In this document: one piece after another, positions 1-5,512 of the stretch | Numbering within the stretch: the first letter of the stretch is position 1 | Layout of the letters: each line of letters starts with the position of its first letter | Assembly: GCA_017613815.1 (NCBI GenBank) | Contig: JAGADB010000063.1 | Location: 1 to 5,512 of the forward strand | Source: Clostridia bacterium | Lineage (GTDB): Bacteria; Bacillota; Clostridia; Oscillospirales; CAG-382 | Direction of reading: 5' to 3' | DNA length: 5,512 bases | Notes under the pieces: generated by a model | What the model saw: only the letters and a program-made list of their open reading frames with translations | Databases searched by the model: none | Told to the model about the DNA's origin: nothing | Made by a program: the position numbers and the translations under genes

Positions 1-20
1 GCAGATTAAAAAAGGAAAAC

Positions 21-49
21 AAAAAAGCCTCTGAACATAGTTCAGAGGC
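21..49 (-). terminator. Intrinsic terminator of the rnf operon
   Basis: A perfect 10-bp inverted repeat (positions 27-36 against 40-49, with a 3-nt loop at 37-39) is followed, on the minus strand, by six T residues (26-21) and then further T-rich sequence. This is the classical Rho-independent terminator shape. It begins 16 nt after the rnfB stop codon, so it closes the operon. The T-run lies only on the minus-strand exit side; the plus-strand side has just a loose T-rich stretch, so it should act mainly in one direction. Confidence 0.95.
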
Positions 50-65
50 GTGGTTATTTATATTT

Positions 66-914
66 TTATTCCTGTACGTCTTCGATATTTTCGGCTTCTC
101 TTACGAGTCCCTCGCTCTTTTGCGAGTTATCCGACCAGATTATCTTTCTCGGGCAGTTCTTTTCGCATTCGCCGCATCCGATACACTTTTCGTAATCTAT
201 TTCGGCGACGAAATCGGTAACCTTTATCGCGCCCGTCGGGCAGTTTTTCTCACAAAGTTTACAGCCGATACAGCCGACGTCGCAGACCTTTCGGGTAACG
301 GGGCCCTTGTCTTCCGAGCGGCATCCCACCCAGTGTCTTGCGTCGTAGGGAATGAGTTTTATTATTCCCTTCGGGCATGCCGCAACGCAGGCGCCGCACG
401 CTCTGCACTTATTGTAGTCGACCGCCGCGACTCCGTTTATTATATGAATAGCGTCGAATTTGCACGCCGACGCGCAGGTTCCGAGTCCGATACAGCCGTA
501 GGGGCAGAGTTTGTCGCCTCCGGCAAGTTTATTTGCCGCCTCGCAGTCGGCAATTCCCTCGTATATATATTTTTTCTTTGCGAGCTCATGCGTGCCGGAG
601 CACATTACCTGAGCGCGGAAGCGCTTTCCGTGGCTCGCTTCGACGCCCATTATCTCCGCCATCTTTGCTAAATTTTCGTCGGAAACCGAATGGCAGGCGT
701 TTACCTCCGCCTTTCCCTCGACTATGGCTTGTGCAAGAGCGGCGCAGCCGGTATATCCGCATCCGCCGCAGTTTGCGCCGGGCAGAAGGTCTATGAGCTT
801 TTCAATTCTCTCGTCGGTCTTTACCGCGAATATCCTGCCGGCAAGGGCAAGAATAAGTCCCAAAACTCCGCTGATAACGGCAAAGCAGCCAAGGGCAACG
901 AGTATATTATTCAT
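66..914 (-). CDS. rnfB: RnfB, ferredoxin-accepting multi-cluster iron-sulfur subunit of the Rnf complex
   Basis: RnfB is the cytoplasmic-side electron entry subunit, which takes electrons from reduced ferredoxin. The 282-aa protein has one N-terminal membrane helix (about residues 3-29) that anchors it. The RnfB/Fes-type cluster domain follows (LLPGANCGGCGYTGC, with C49, C52, C57 and a distal C74). Next is a cysteine-rich zone with the clostridial-style motif C137-x3-C141-IGLGT-C147-x3-C151. Three regular CxxCxxCxxxCP ferredoxin motifs then begin at C170, C215 and C244. Extra cysteines are C105, C124, C198 and C211. Apart from C10 in the membrane helix there are exactly 24 cysteines, enough for six [4Fe-4S] clusters, though the ligand assignment is inferred. 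The tail after C254 is acidic. It is the last operon gene, 29 nt after rnfA, with a purine-rich AAAGGATAGGA region before its ATG. It is longer than the short proteobacterial RnfB, as usual in Clostridia. Confidence 0.97.
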   Translation of the reverse strand: MNNILVALGCFAVISGVLGLILALAGRIFAVKTDERIEKLIDLLPGANCGGCGYTGCAALAQAIVEGKAEVNACHSVSDENLAKMAEIMGVEASHGKRFRAQVMCSGTHELAKKKYIYEGIADCEAANKLAGGDKLCPYGCIGLGTCASACKFDAIHIINGVAAVDYNKCRACGACVAACPKGIIKLIPYDARHWVGCRSEDKGPVTRKVCDVGCIGCKLCEKNCPTGAIKVTDFVAEIDYEKCIGCGECEKNCPRKIIWSDNSQKSEGLVREAENIEDVQE

Positions 915-943
915 ATTGTCATCCTATCCTTTCTTTTTCGTTA

Positions 944-1534
944 TCAGAACGGCAGTTTTATTCCCGAAAATCCTGCGAACGCCATCGCTATAAGTCCCGC
1001 CGTAACGAGCGCTATCGGCGTTCCCTTAAAGCTCTTCGGAGTTTCCGCAAGCGCTACTTTTTCGCGGACGAACGAGAAAATCACAATAGCCATCGTAAAG
1101 CCGAGCGCCGAGCCGAAGCTGAATATTATCGACGTTACGAAGTTGTAGCCGTTTTGTATGCAGAGCAGTGCGGAACCGAGTATCGCGCAGTTCGTGGTTA
1201 TGAGCGGAAGGTATATTCCGAGCGCCGAATAAAGCGACGGCACGGATTTACGTAAGAACATTTCGAGCAGCTGCACGAGCGACGCTATTACGAGTATGAA
1301 CGCAATAGTCTTTAGGTATTCGAGTTCGAACGGCACGAGAACGTAGTGGTAAACGCACCACGTTACCGCCGTTGACACCGTCATGACAAAGGTTACGGCG
1401 CATCCCATTCCGACCGCCGTCGACGTCTTTTCGGAAAGCCCCAGAAACGGGCATATTCCCAAAAATCTTGAGAAAATATAGTTATTTATGAGTATTGACG
1501 AGATCAGAAGACTGAACATTGCTGCAAGCGACAT
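944..1534 (-). CDS. rnfA: RnfA, integral membrane subunit of the Rnf complex
   Basis: RnfA is a 196-aa, very hydrophobic protein with about six membrane helices (roughly residues 5-24, 38-60, 73-94, 100-123, 131-156 and 172-190). It carries the family hallmarks NNYIFSRFLGICPFLG near the N-terminus (C28) and LPLITTNCAILG in the middle (C116). In Rnf and the related Na+-NQR (NqrD/NqrE), the equivalent cysteines of the two paralogous subunits jointly hold a [2Fe-2S] cluster inside the membrane. This cluster relays electrons across the bilayer and is thought to be linked to ion movement. Its ATG overlaps the rnfE stop codon by one base (TAATG), so translational coupling is likely, and an AAGGAAGG ribosome binding site lies inside the end of rnfE. 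Its length is normal for the family and nothing is missing. Confidence 0.97.
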   Translation of the reverse strand: MSLAAMFSLLISSILINNYIFSRFLGICPFLGLSEKTSTAVGMGCAVTFVMTVSTAVTWCVYHYVLVPFELEYLKTIAFILVIASLVQLLEMFLRKSVPSLYSALGIYLPLITTNCAILGSALLCIQNGYNFVTSIIFSFGSALGFTMAIVIFSFVREKVALAETPKSFKGTPIALVTAGLIAMAFAGFSGIKLPF

Positions 1535-2178
1535 TATCTGTTACCTTCCTTTCTCTTTGATATAAACGCCTTTACCGCGTTTACAACCGCGATTATGACT
1601 CCGAGCGTTACAAACGCGCCCGCCGGCTGCGTAAAGAAGCTTATTCCGGGATAAACGCCCGCGGAAACGTCGATTTCCCATATCGTTCCGTTTCCGATAA
1701 GTTCTCTTACCGCTCCGAGAACGCCGAGTGCAAACGTAAAGCCGAGTCCCATGAATAAACCGTCGAGCATAGAGTCAAGCGGCGGATTTTTGGAAGCGTA
1801 CGCCTCCGCCCTTGCCAAAATTATGCAGTTTACGACGATAAGCGGGATGAAAAGCCCTAAAGACGCGTCGAGCGACGGCAGAAACGCTTTTATAAGCAGT
1901 TCGATTGCCGTAACGAAGCCCGAAATAATGACTATATACGCCGCAATTCTCACCTGTTTGGGTATGAATTTTCTGAGCAGCGATATGAGAAGGTTTGAAA
2001 GTATGAGCACCGCCGTTGCCGAAAGCCCCATGCCTATGCCGTTTTTTGCAGATGTGCTCGTCGCAAGCGTCGGGCAGGTTCCCAAAAGCTGTACGAGTAT
2101 CGGGTTCTGGTCAAACAGGCCTTCGATAAGTCTTGAAAAAAGCGAGCGCTTGTTTGTTTTCTGCTTTTCGTTTGTCAT
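1534..2178 (-). CDS. rnfE: RnfE, integral membrane subunit of the Rnf complex (paralog of RnfA)
   Basis: RnfE is a 214-aa membrane protein, the partner and paralog of RnfA. A charged cytoplasmic-looking N-terminus (residues 1-20, rich in Lys/Arg) precedes about six hydrophobic segments. The family signatures are LLGTCPTLA (C35) and IPLIVVNCIILARAEAYAS (C118). These line up with C28 and C116 of RnfA, and the two proteins visibly share the pattern LPSL-x3-LG-x2-(I/L)PLI-x2-NC. The four cysteines are the expected ligands of the shared intramembrane [2Fe-2S] cluster. The ATG overlaps the rnfG TGA (ATGA), and GGGGAGG (2189-2195) lies 10 nt upstream within rnfG, so it is probably translationally coupled to rnfG. 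The C-terminus is basic (SKRKEGNR). Length and motifs are those of an intact RnfE. Confidence 0.97.
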   Translation of the reverse strand: MTNEKQKTNKRSLFSRLIEGLFDQNPILVQLLGTCPTLATSTSAKNGIGMGLSATAVLILSNLLISLLRKFIPKQVRIAAYIVIISGFVTAIELLIKAFLPSLDASLGLFIPLIVVNCIILARAEAYASKNPPLDSMLDGLFMGLGFTFALGVLGAVRELIGNGTIWEIDVSAGVYPGISFFTQPAGAFVTLGVIIAVVNAVKAFISKRKEGNR

Positions 2179-2825
2179 GCTTCCGCCACCTCCCCGAACA
2201 TTTTTCCTATCTGCGCAAGGGCGCTGTCTATCGCTATCGTAACAGGCTCGCTCGTCCTCGTCGCGCCGGAAATTATTATGCTTTTAAGCTCCGACGCGCT
2301 TTGCGAAAAGCCTTCTTTTCTGCCCTTGAATTTGTCGAGAAAATCCCTCTCCCTTATCTTGTCGCCTATGCCCTTTGTTTCGGAAAGGGATATTACCTTT
2401 ACGTCCTTTATCGTCAGGTCGGGATTTACCGCGACAAGCAGGTCGATTTCGTCCTTGAATCCCATCGGCGACGTCTTTACGCAGTAGCCGAAAACCTCTC
2501 CGTTTCCGTCTTTAATTATGTAAACCGCGTCGACGTCGGAGTCAAGCTCCGCGTTTACGTTTTCACAGCTTCCGACGGGGTTTCCGCTTCGGTCGGTTAT
2601 CTTATAGCCGCCGTCTTCCGACACCGAAAAGATTATTCCGTCGGAAGAATATATGTCCGAAAGAGCGGATGCGGTATTCATTTTCTGGTTGTACGCTATG
2701 CGGTCCTTTGTTATGAAGTTTACCGCCGCAACGAGGGTTGCGATAAACGCGCATATAACGAGAAGTTTCAGAGCCGTTAAGGCGATATAAGCGAAAGTGC
2801 TTTGAGACTTACTTTTGTTCTCCAA
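2175..2825 (-). CDS. rnfG: RnfG, covalent-FMN subunit of the Rnf complex, TTG start
   Basis: RnfG is a 216-aa flavoprotein homologous to NqrC. It has one N-terminal membrane helix (about residues 13-36) followed by a soluble FMN-binding domain that in characterised complexes faces outside. The flavinylation motif is SGATRTS (residues 186-192). T189 is the expected threonine that binds FMN through a phosphoester bond, a modification made by the flavin transferase ApbE, which is not encoded here. The conserved loop before it reads SETKGIGDKI (148-157), where the common form is ETPGLG. The start is TTG at 2823-2825, inside the end of rnfD (17-nt overlap), supported by a strong GGAGGAGG 8 nt upstream. 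The next Met is codon 49, beyond the membrane helix, so a downstream start would lose the anchor. It overlaps rnfE by 4 nt. Confidence 0.96.
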   Translation of the reverse strand: MENKSKSQSTFAYIALTALKLLVICAFIATLVAAVNFITKDRIAYNQKMNTASALSDIYSSDGIIFSVSEDGGYKITDRSGNPVGSCENVNAELDSDVDAVYIIKDGNGEVFGYCVKTSPMGFKDEIDLLVAVNPDLTIKDVKVISLSETKGIGDKIRERDFLDKFKGRKEGFSQSASELKSIIISGATRTSEPVTIAIDSALAQIGKMFGEVAEA

Positions 2826-3786
2826 CCTTATTACCTCCTCCGAACTTCACGGGCGCCGTGATTTTATCGAGCGCCAGCGTAAACAAATTCATTATGAGTA
2901 TCGCGAACGACACGCCTTCGGGATAGCCGAAATATCTTATGAACACCGTTATAAGACCGCATCCTGCGCCGTAGATAAGCCGTCCGATTTTTGTAACGGG
3001 CGACGTCGTGTAGTCGGTCGCCATAAACACGGCACCGAGCATTAGTCCGCCGGAGCACAGTTCATAAAGCATAAACTGCACGTTGGGCGCGCCTTGCGCC
3101 GGGAAAACGAGCGTAAGCAGCGCCACCGTCGCAATATATGACACGGGAATGTGCCAGGTTATCACCTTTCTTGCGACAAGATATATTCCGCCGAGCAAAA
3201 TCAGCGTTACCGAAATCTCGCCTATACATCCCGGCATATTTCCCAAAAACATATCGAAAAGTCCCGTTTCGGGAAGCGTTCCCTTTTGCAGAAACGCAAG
3301 CGGAGTCGCTCCGGCGACAACGTCGGAGGCGTGGGGCTCGGCGTACGTCGAAAGCTCCTTCGAGAACGAAATGAATAGGAAAACTCTCGCCGCAAGCGCG
3401 GGGTTGAGAATGTTTTTGCCTATTCCGCCGTAAAGCTGCTTTACTATTACTATCGCAAAAAAGCTGCCGAGCGCCGGCATCCAGAGCGGCACCGTCGAGG
3501 GAAGGCTGTATGCGAGCAGCATTCCCGTAACCACCGCCGACAGATCGCCGACCGTGTTGCTCTTTTTGAGTATTTTTCTGTATAAATATTCGAAAACTAC
3601 GCTTGACGCAACGCTGATAAGCGTTATCCACAGCGGGCGCATGCCGAAAACGTATATGCTCCACACGAGTATCGGCAAGAGCGCTATAATCACGTCGAGC
3701 ATGATTATCCTCGTGTTTACGGGGCTGTTTACGTGCGGAGACGCGCTCATTTTCAAGAATTTTCTTGCCTGGGTGTTGTCAGTCAA
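2809..3786 (-). CDS. rnfD: RnfD, membrane subunit with covalent FMN, TTG start
   Basis: RnfD is a 325-aa polytopic membrane protein homologous to NqrB. It carries a covalently bound FMN and forms part of the electron and ion path through the membrane. The N-terminal signature SASPHVNS (residues 14-21) matches the family's S-S-P-H region. The flavinylation site is VVAGATPLA, with T161 the expected FMN attachment residue. Conserved segments GNMPGCIGE (182-190), GAVFMATDYTTSP (251-263) and EGVSFAILIMN (290-300) are present. About eight to nine hydrophobic segments are visible. The chosen start is TTG at 3784-3786, 16 nt after the rnfC stop, because a near-perfect AGGGAGG lies 9 nt upstream. The first ATG (codon 13, 3748-3750) sits next to the conserved SASPH and has no comparable ribosome binding site. 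Its last codons encode the ribosome binding site of rnfG. Confidence 0.96.
   Translation of the reverse strand: MTDNTQARKFLKMSASPHVNSPVNTRIIMLDVIIALLPILVWSIYVFGMRPLWITLISVASSVVFEYLYRKILKKSNTVGDLSAVVTGMLLAYSLPSTVPLWMPALGSFFAIVIVKQLYGGIGKNILNPALAARVFLFISFSKELSTYAEPHASDVVAGATPLAFLQKGTLPETGLFDMFLGNMPGCIGEISVTLILLGGIYLVARKVITWHIPVSYIATVALLTLVFPAQGAPNVQFMLYELCSGGLMLGAVFMATDYTTSPVTKIGRLIYGAGCGLITVFIRYFGYPEGVSFAILIMNLFTLALDKITAPVKFGGGNKVGEQK
2834..2841 (-). promoter_or_regulatory. Ribosome binding site that fixes the TTG start of rnfG
   Basis: GGAGGAGG on the minus strand, 8 nt before TTG (2823-2825). It lies within the last codons of rnfD, where the Gly-Gly-Gly run (residues 316-318) encodes it. 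The strength and spacing of this site are the main reason for accepting TTG as the start. Confidence 0.85.
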
Positions 3787-3795
3787 CCTTAAGCG

Positions 3796-3802
3796 CCTCC
3801 CT
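3796..3802 (-). promoter_or_regulatory. Ribosome binding site that fixes the TTG start of rnfD
   Basis: AGGGAGG on the minus strand, directly after the rnfC TGA and 9 nt before TTG (3784-3786). It decides the start of rnfD in favour of TTG over the ATG twelve codons later. Confidence 0.85.
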
Positions 3803-5146
3803 TCACATCTTTTCGGCGGCGGCAGCCGCCATTTTCTTTCTCTGCGCGTTAATCTGCGCCTTGGTGTTCCTTATGTGCTGAACTATCGGCACCCTGCCGG
3901 GACATATATAAGTGCAGCAGCCGCATTCGACGCAGGAGAGGATGTTGAATTTCTCGCACACCTCCTTGTTGTCGACCTTTGAAAATGCCGCGAGGTAATT
4001 GGGCATCAGGTGCATGGGGCATACCGACACGCACTTTCCGCAGTGAATGCAGTTGCCCTCCGACGGCTTTTTCTCGTCTTTTTCGGAGAGCGCAAGTATT
4101 GCCGACGTGTTTTTCATCACGACGGAATCGTAGCTCCACTGCGCGTTGCCCATCATGGGACCGCCGCTGATTATTCTTCCTATATTCTCTTTTATTCCGC
4201 CGCAGAAGTTGAATATGTCCTCGTAGCTCGTGCCTATGGGCACTCTTATGTTTTTCGGCTCGTTCACGGCGTCGCCGTCAACCGTTACGACGCGCTTTAT
4301 AAGCGGCATGCCCGTCTTCATCGCGTGGTAAACGGCGGAAGCCGTTTCTGCGTTGAAAATCACGCATCCCACGTCCGCGGGAAGCTTGCCGGCGGGCAGT
4401 TCCACGCCTTTGAGCGCATATATGAGCTGCCTTTCGTCGCCCTGCGGGTATTTTGTCTTCAAAATCACGACTTTAAGGCTCTTGTCATCGCCTATCGTCT
4501 TTGAAAGCACCTTTGCGGCGTCTTTTTTATTTGCTTCGACAGCGAAAATAACGCTCTCAACGTTAAGCGCGTTTTTAAGTATTTTCGCGCCGTTCACTAT
4601 CGTCTCGGGCTCCTCTGACATCAGGCGGTGGTTTGCCGTGATGTACGGCTCGCACTCGGCGCAGTTGATTATCACGTCCTTCGCCTTGCCTATTGCCGAC
4701 GAAATTTTGGCGTAGGTCGGGAAAGCCGCGCCTCCCATGCCGGAAATGCCCGCCTCTTTTACCTTTTCTATAACGTCCTCGGCGCCTGCCTTGAATATAT
4801 CGCCGTCATACGGCTTTACTTCTTCGGACAGCTCGTCCTTGAAGTCGTTTTCGATAATCACGTAAGCCGTTTTTCCGTAGCCCGTGTAGGACGGCCGCAT
4901 TTCCACGTCTTTTACGACGCCGGAGACGCTTGCGTGAACGGGACACGAAAGTCCGCTGTCAAAGCGGCCTATGACCTGTCCGGCTTTAACCGCGTCGCCC
5001 TTCTTTACGAGCGGCGTTGCCGGAGCGCCTATGTGCTGCTGCATAGGTATTGAAACGACGGCGGGTGAAGGAAATTCACATATTGCGCAATCCTTTGTGT
5101 TTTTCGATTCCGGAATATGTATTCCGCCCCTGAAAGTTTTTGCCAT
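3803..5146 (-). CDS. rnfC: RnfC, NADH/FMN-binding iron-sulfur subunit of the Rnf complex
   Basis: RnfC is a 447-aa peripheral cytoplasmic subunit and the site of NAD+ reduction. The N-terminus has the family start TFRGGIHIPESK. A lipoyl-like barrel-sandwich region follows (about 35-100, with VKKGDAVKAGQVIG). The Rossmann-type nucleotide/FMN domain resembles the 51-kDa NuoF subunit of complex I: GISGMGGAAFPTYAK (133-147) and NCAECEPYI (161-169). An SLBB-type region lies around VDGDAVNEPKNIRVPIGTSYEDI (289-311). Two [4Fe-4S] motifs close the protein: C366/C369/C372/C376 and C405/C408/C411/C415, each followed by Pro. The C-terminal tail is Lys/Ala-rich. It is the first gene of the operon, with a purine-rich leader (GGAAAGG, then TAAAGGGC) before the ATG. 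Length is typical and no key motif is missing. Confidence 0.98.
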   Translation of the reverse strand: MAKTFRGGIHIPESKNTKDCAICEFPSPAVVSIPMQQHIGAPATPLVKKGDAVKAGQVIGRFDSGLSCPVHASVSGVVKDVEMRPSYTGYGKTAYVIIENDFKDELSEEVKPYDGDIFKAGAEDVIEKVKEAGISGMGGAAFPTYAKISSAIGKAKDVIINCAECEPYITANHRLMSEEPETIVNGAKILKNALNVESVIFAVEANKKDAAKVLSKTIGDDKSLKVVILKTKYPQGDERQLIYALKGVELPAGKLPADVGCVIFNAETASAVYHAMKTGMPLIKRVVTVDGDAVNEPKNIRVPIGTSYEDIFNFCGGIKENIGRIISGGPMMGNAQWSYDSVVMKNTSAILALSEKDEKKPSEGNCIHCGKCVSVCPMHLMPNYLAAFSKVDNKEVCEKFNILSCVECGCCTYICPGRVPIVQHIRNTKAQINAQRKKMAAAAAEKM

Positions 5147-5172
5147 GCCCTTTACCTTTCCCTTACATTATT

Positions 5173-5189
5173 TTGTTACTGTCTCACAA
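5173..5189 (-). promoter_or_regulatory. Possible operator: imperfect inverted repeat at the rnf transcription start
   Basis: On the minus strand the sequence reads TTGTGA-GACAG-TAACAA, an inverted repeat with TTGT/ACAA ends that begins 6 nt after the -10 box and so covers the predicted transcription start. A protein bound here would block RNA polymerase. The half sites resemble those of the NADH-sensing repressor Rex (TTGTTAA-N4-TTAACAA or TTGTGAA-type) and of some CRP/FNR-family proteins. Both of those normally have 6 nt between the half sites, against 5 here, so the total is 17 rather than 18 nt. The repeat is seen; the regulator is a guess. Confidence 0.4.
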
Positions 5190-5195
5190 GTATTT

Positions 5196-5224
5196 ATTAT
5201 ACCACGCGGAGATTAAAATTTCAA
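5196..5224 (-). promoter_or_regulatory. Sigma-A-type promoter of the rnf operon
   Basis: On the minus strand, TTGAAA (5219-5224; one mismatch to TTGACA) is followed by a 17-nt spacer and a perfect TATAAT (5196-5201). TGG directly before the -10 box makes it an extended -10. The predicted transcription start is near 5187-5189, giving a leader of about 43 nt to rnfC. About 35 nt of nearly pure A/T lie upstream of the -35 box and could act as an UP element. All parts match the vegetative consensus, so strong expression is expected unless repressed. Confidence 0.9.
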
Positions 5225-5254
5225 CTTATATATATTGTATATATTTATAATATA

Positions 5255-5288
5255 ATACAAAAGCGGACCCGCAAAAACGGTATCCGCT
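5255..5288 (-). terminator. Intrinsic terminator of murC
   Basis: Starting 6 nt after the murC stop codon, the minus strand forms a hairpin whose outer stem is AGCGGA/TCCGCT (5283-5288 with 5262-5267). It extends by two more G-C pairs past a small bulge, over a loop containing TTTTTG. TTTTGTATT follows as the exit tract. The tract is shorter and less pure than that of the rnf terminator, so some read-through into rnf is possible. This hairpin separates the cell-wall gene from the rnf operon. Confidence 0.75.
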
Positions 5289-5294
5289 CATTTT

Positions 5295-5512
5295 TCAGAA
5301 TAGAAAGTCCGAAACCTTATATACGTCGCCCGCGCACATGGTTATCGCCATGTCGCCTTCTTTTGCGTTTTCTTTTATAAATTCCGCTATTTCTTCAAAA
5401 CTGCCGAAATATTCAGCCGACGGAAGATATTTCCTTATGTCTTTTGAAGATATGCCGTTTACGTTCTTTTCTCGCGCCGCGTACACGTCAGCCATTACAA
5501 CGACGTCGGCAA
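5295..5512 (-). CDS. murC: UDP-N-acetylmuramate--L-alanine ligase (MurC), C-terminal end only
   Basis: This is the last 71 complete codons of a gene cut by the right edge of the window. MurC is the cytoplasmic ATP-dependent ligase that adds L-alanine to UDP-N-acetylmuramate, the first amino-acid step of peptidoglycan precursor synthesis. The visible part belongs to the C-terminal Mur ligase domain. It has the diagnostic DVYAAREK-x5-ISSKDI segment, then an EEIAEFIKENAKEGD helix and turn, then the closing strand TMCAGDVYKVSDFLF. The reading frame is open upstream to the edge (ADVVV before the internal Met at 5493-5495), so that Met is not the start. One detail differs from the usual closing motif, TMGAGD: Cys replaces the first Gly. 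The gene has its own terminator and is probably not co-transcribed with rnf except by read-through. MurC is far more likely than other Mur ligases because of the AAREK and GDVYKV motifs. Confidence 0.9.
   Translation of the reverse strand, partial: ADVVVMADVYAAREKNVNGISSKDIRKYLPSAEYFGSFEEIAEFIKENAKEGDMAITMCAGDVYKVSDFLF

Noticed and set aside
120..671. A 183-codon open frame on the plus strand, opposite rnfB.
   Set aside because: It lies fully antisense to the well-supported rnfB and has no recognisable domain or promoter. Long antisense frames are expected here because the codon usage of the minus-strand genes leaves few stop codons on the other strand.
915..943. A possible promoter or small gene in the rnfA-rnfB gap.
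   Set aside because: The gap is only 29 nt and holds just a purine-rich ribosome binding region; there is no room for more.
2133..2780. A 215-codon open frame on the plus strand, opposite rnfG.
   Set aside because: It mirrors rnfG almost exactly, is rich in Arg, Tyr and Val as typical of reverse-strand translation, and has no family signature.
3062..3664. A 200-codon open frame on the minus strand in another frame within rnfD.
   Set aside because: It is an out-of-frame shadow of rnfD, Arg/Ala/Gly-rich, with no domain. RnfD itself carries all conserved motifs in the annotated frame.
3748..3750. ATG as an alternative start for rnfD (Met13).
   Set aside because: It would begin directly at the conserved SASPH region and has no good ribosome binding site, whereas the upstream TTG has AGGGAGG at 9 nt. 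It remains a minor possibility.
5173..5189. A confident assignment of the inverted repeat as a canonical Rex box.
   Set aside because: The half-site spacing is 5 nt instead of 6 and the inner bases do not match, so only a possible operator is reported.
5147..5195. A riboswitch or attenuator in the rnf leader.
   Set aside because: The predicted leader is about 43 nt, too short for known riboswitches, and I see no stable hairpin followed by a U-run in it.

Overview
The window is almost entirely one complete six-gene rnf operon, encoding the ferredoxin:NAD+ oxidoreductase ion pump, read from the minus strand in the order rnfC-rnfD-rnfG-rnfE-rnfA-rnfB. The C-D-G-E-A-B order, the long multi-cluster RnfB, strong GGAGG-type ribosome binding sites, TTG start codons and a consensus sigma-A-type promoter all point to an anaerobic Firmicute, most likely a Clostridia-class fermenter or acetogen-like organism of medium GC content. 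The species cannot be named from this sequence.

Layout, in the direction of transcription (right to left): the 3' end of murC enters from the right edge and stops at 5295. It is followed at once by a hairpin terminator (about 5255-5288). An AT-rich stretch leads into a strong promoter (TTGAAA, 17-nt spacer, TGG-TATAAT; 5196-5224). Between the -10 box and rnfC lies an imperfect inverted repeat (5173-5189) at the expected transcription start, a plausible operator. The six rnf genes follow with little or no spacing: C to D 16 nt, D/G overlap 17 nt, G/E overlap 4 nt, E/A overlap 1 nt, A to B 29 nt. A perfect 10-bp-stem terminator with a U-run (21-49) closes the operon 16 nt after rnfB.

How the genes work together (established for the Rnf family): RnfB takes low-potential electrons from reduced ferredoxin. 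They pass through iron-sulfur clusters, a membrane-buried [2Fe-2S] centre held between RnfA and RnfE, and the covalent flavins of RnfD and RnfG, to RnfC, where NAD+ is reduced. The energy released pumps Na+ or H+ out of the cell. Every signature residue expected for this route is present here: the RnfC nucleotide-binding loop and two Fe-S motifs, GAT flavinylation threonines in RnfD and RnfG, single conserved membrane cysteines in both halves of RnfA and RnfE, and 24 candidate cluster cysteines in RnfB. Nothing indicates whether Na+ or H+ is pumped.

I see no mobile element, CRISPR array, tRNA or rRNA, and no new multi-gene system. The points worth a second look are regulatory (possible redox operator, two TTG starts with embedded ribosome binding sites) and the cysteine pattern of RnfB.
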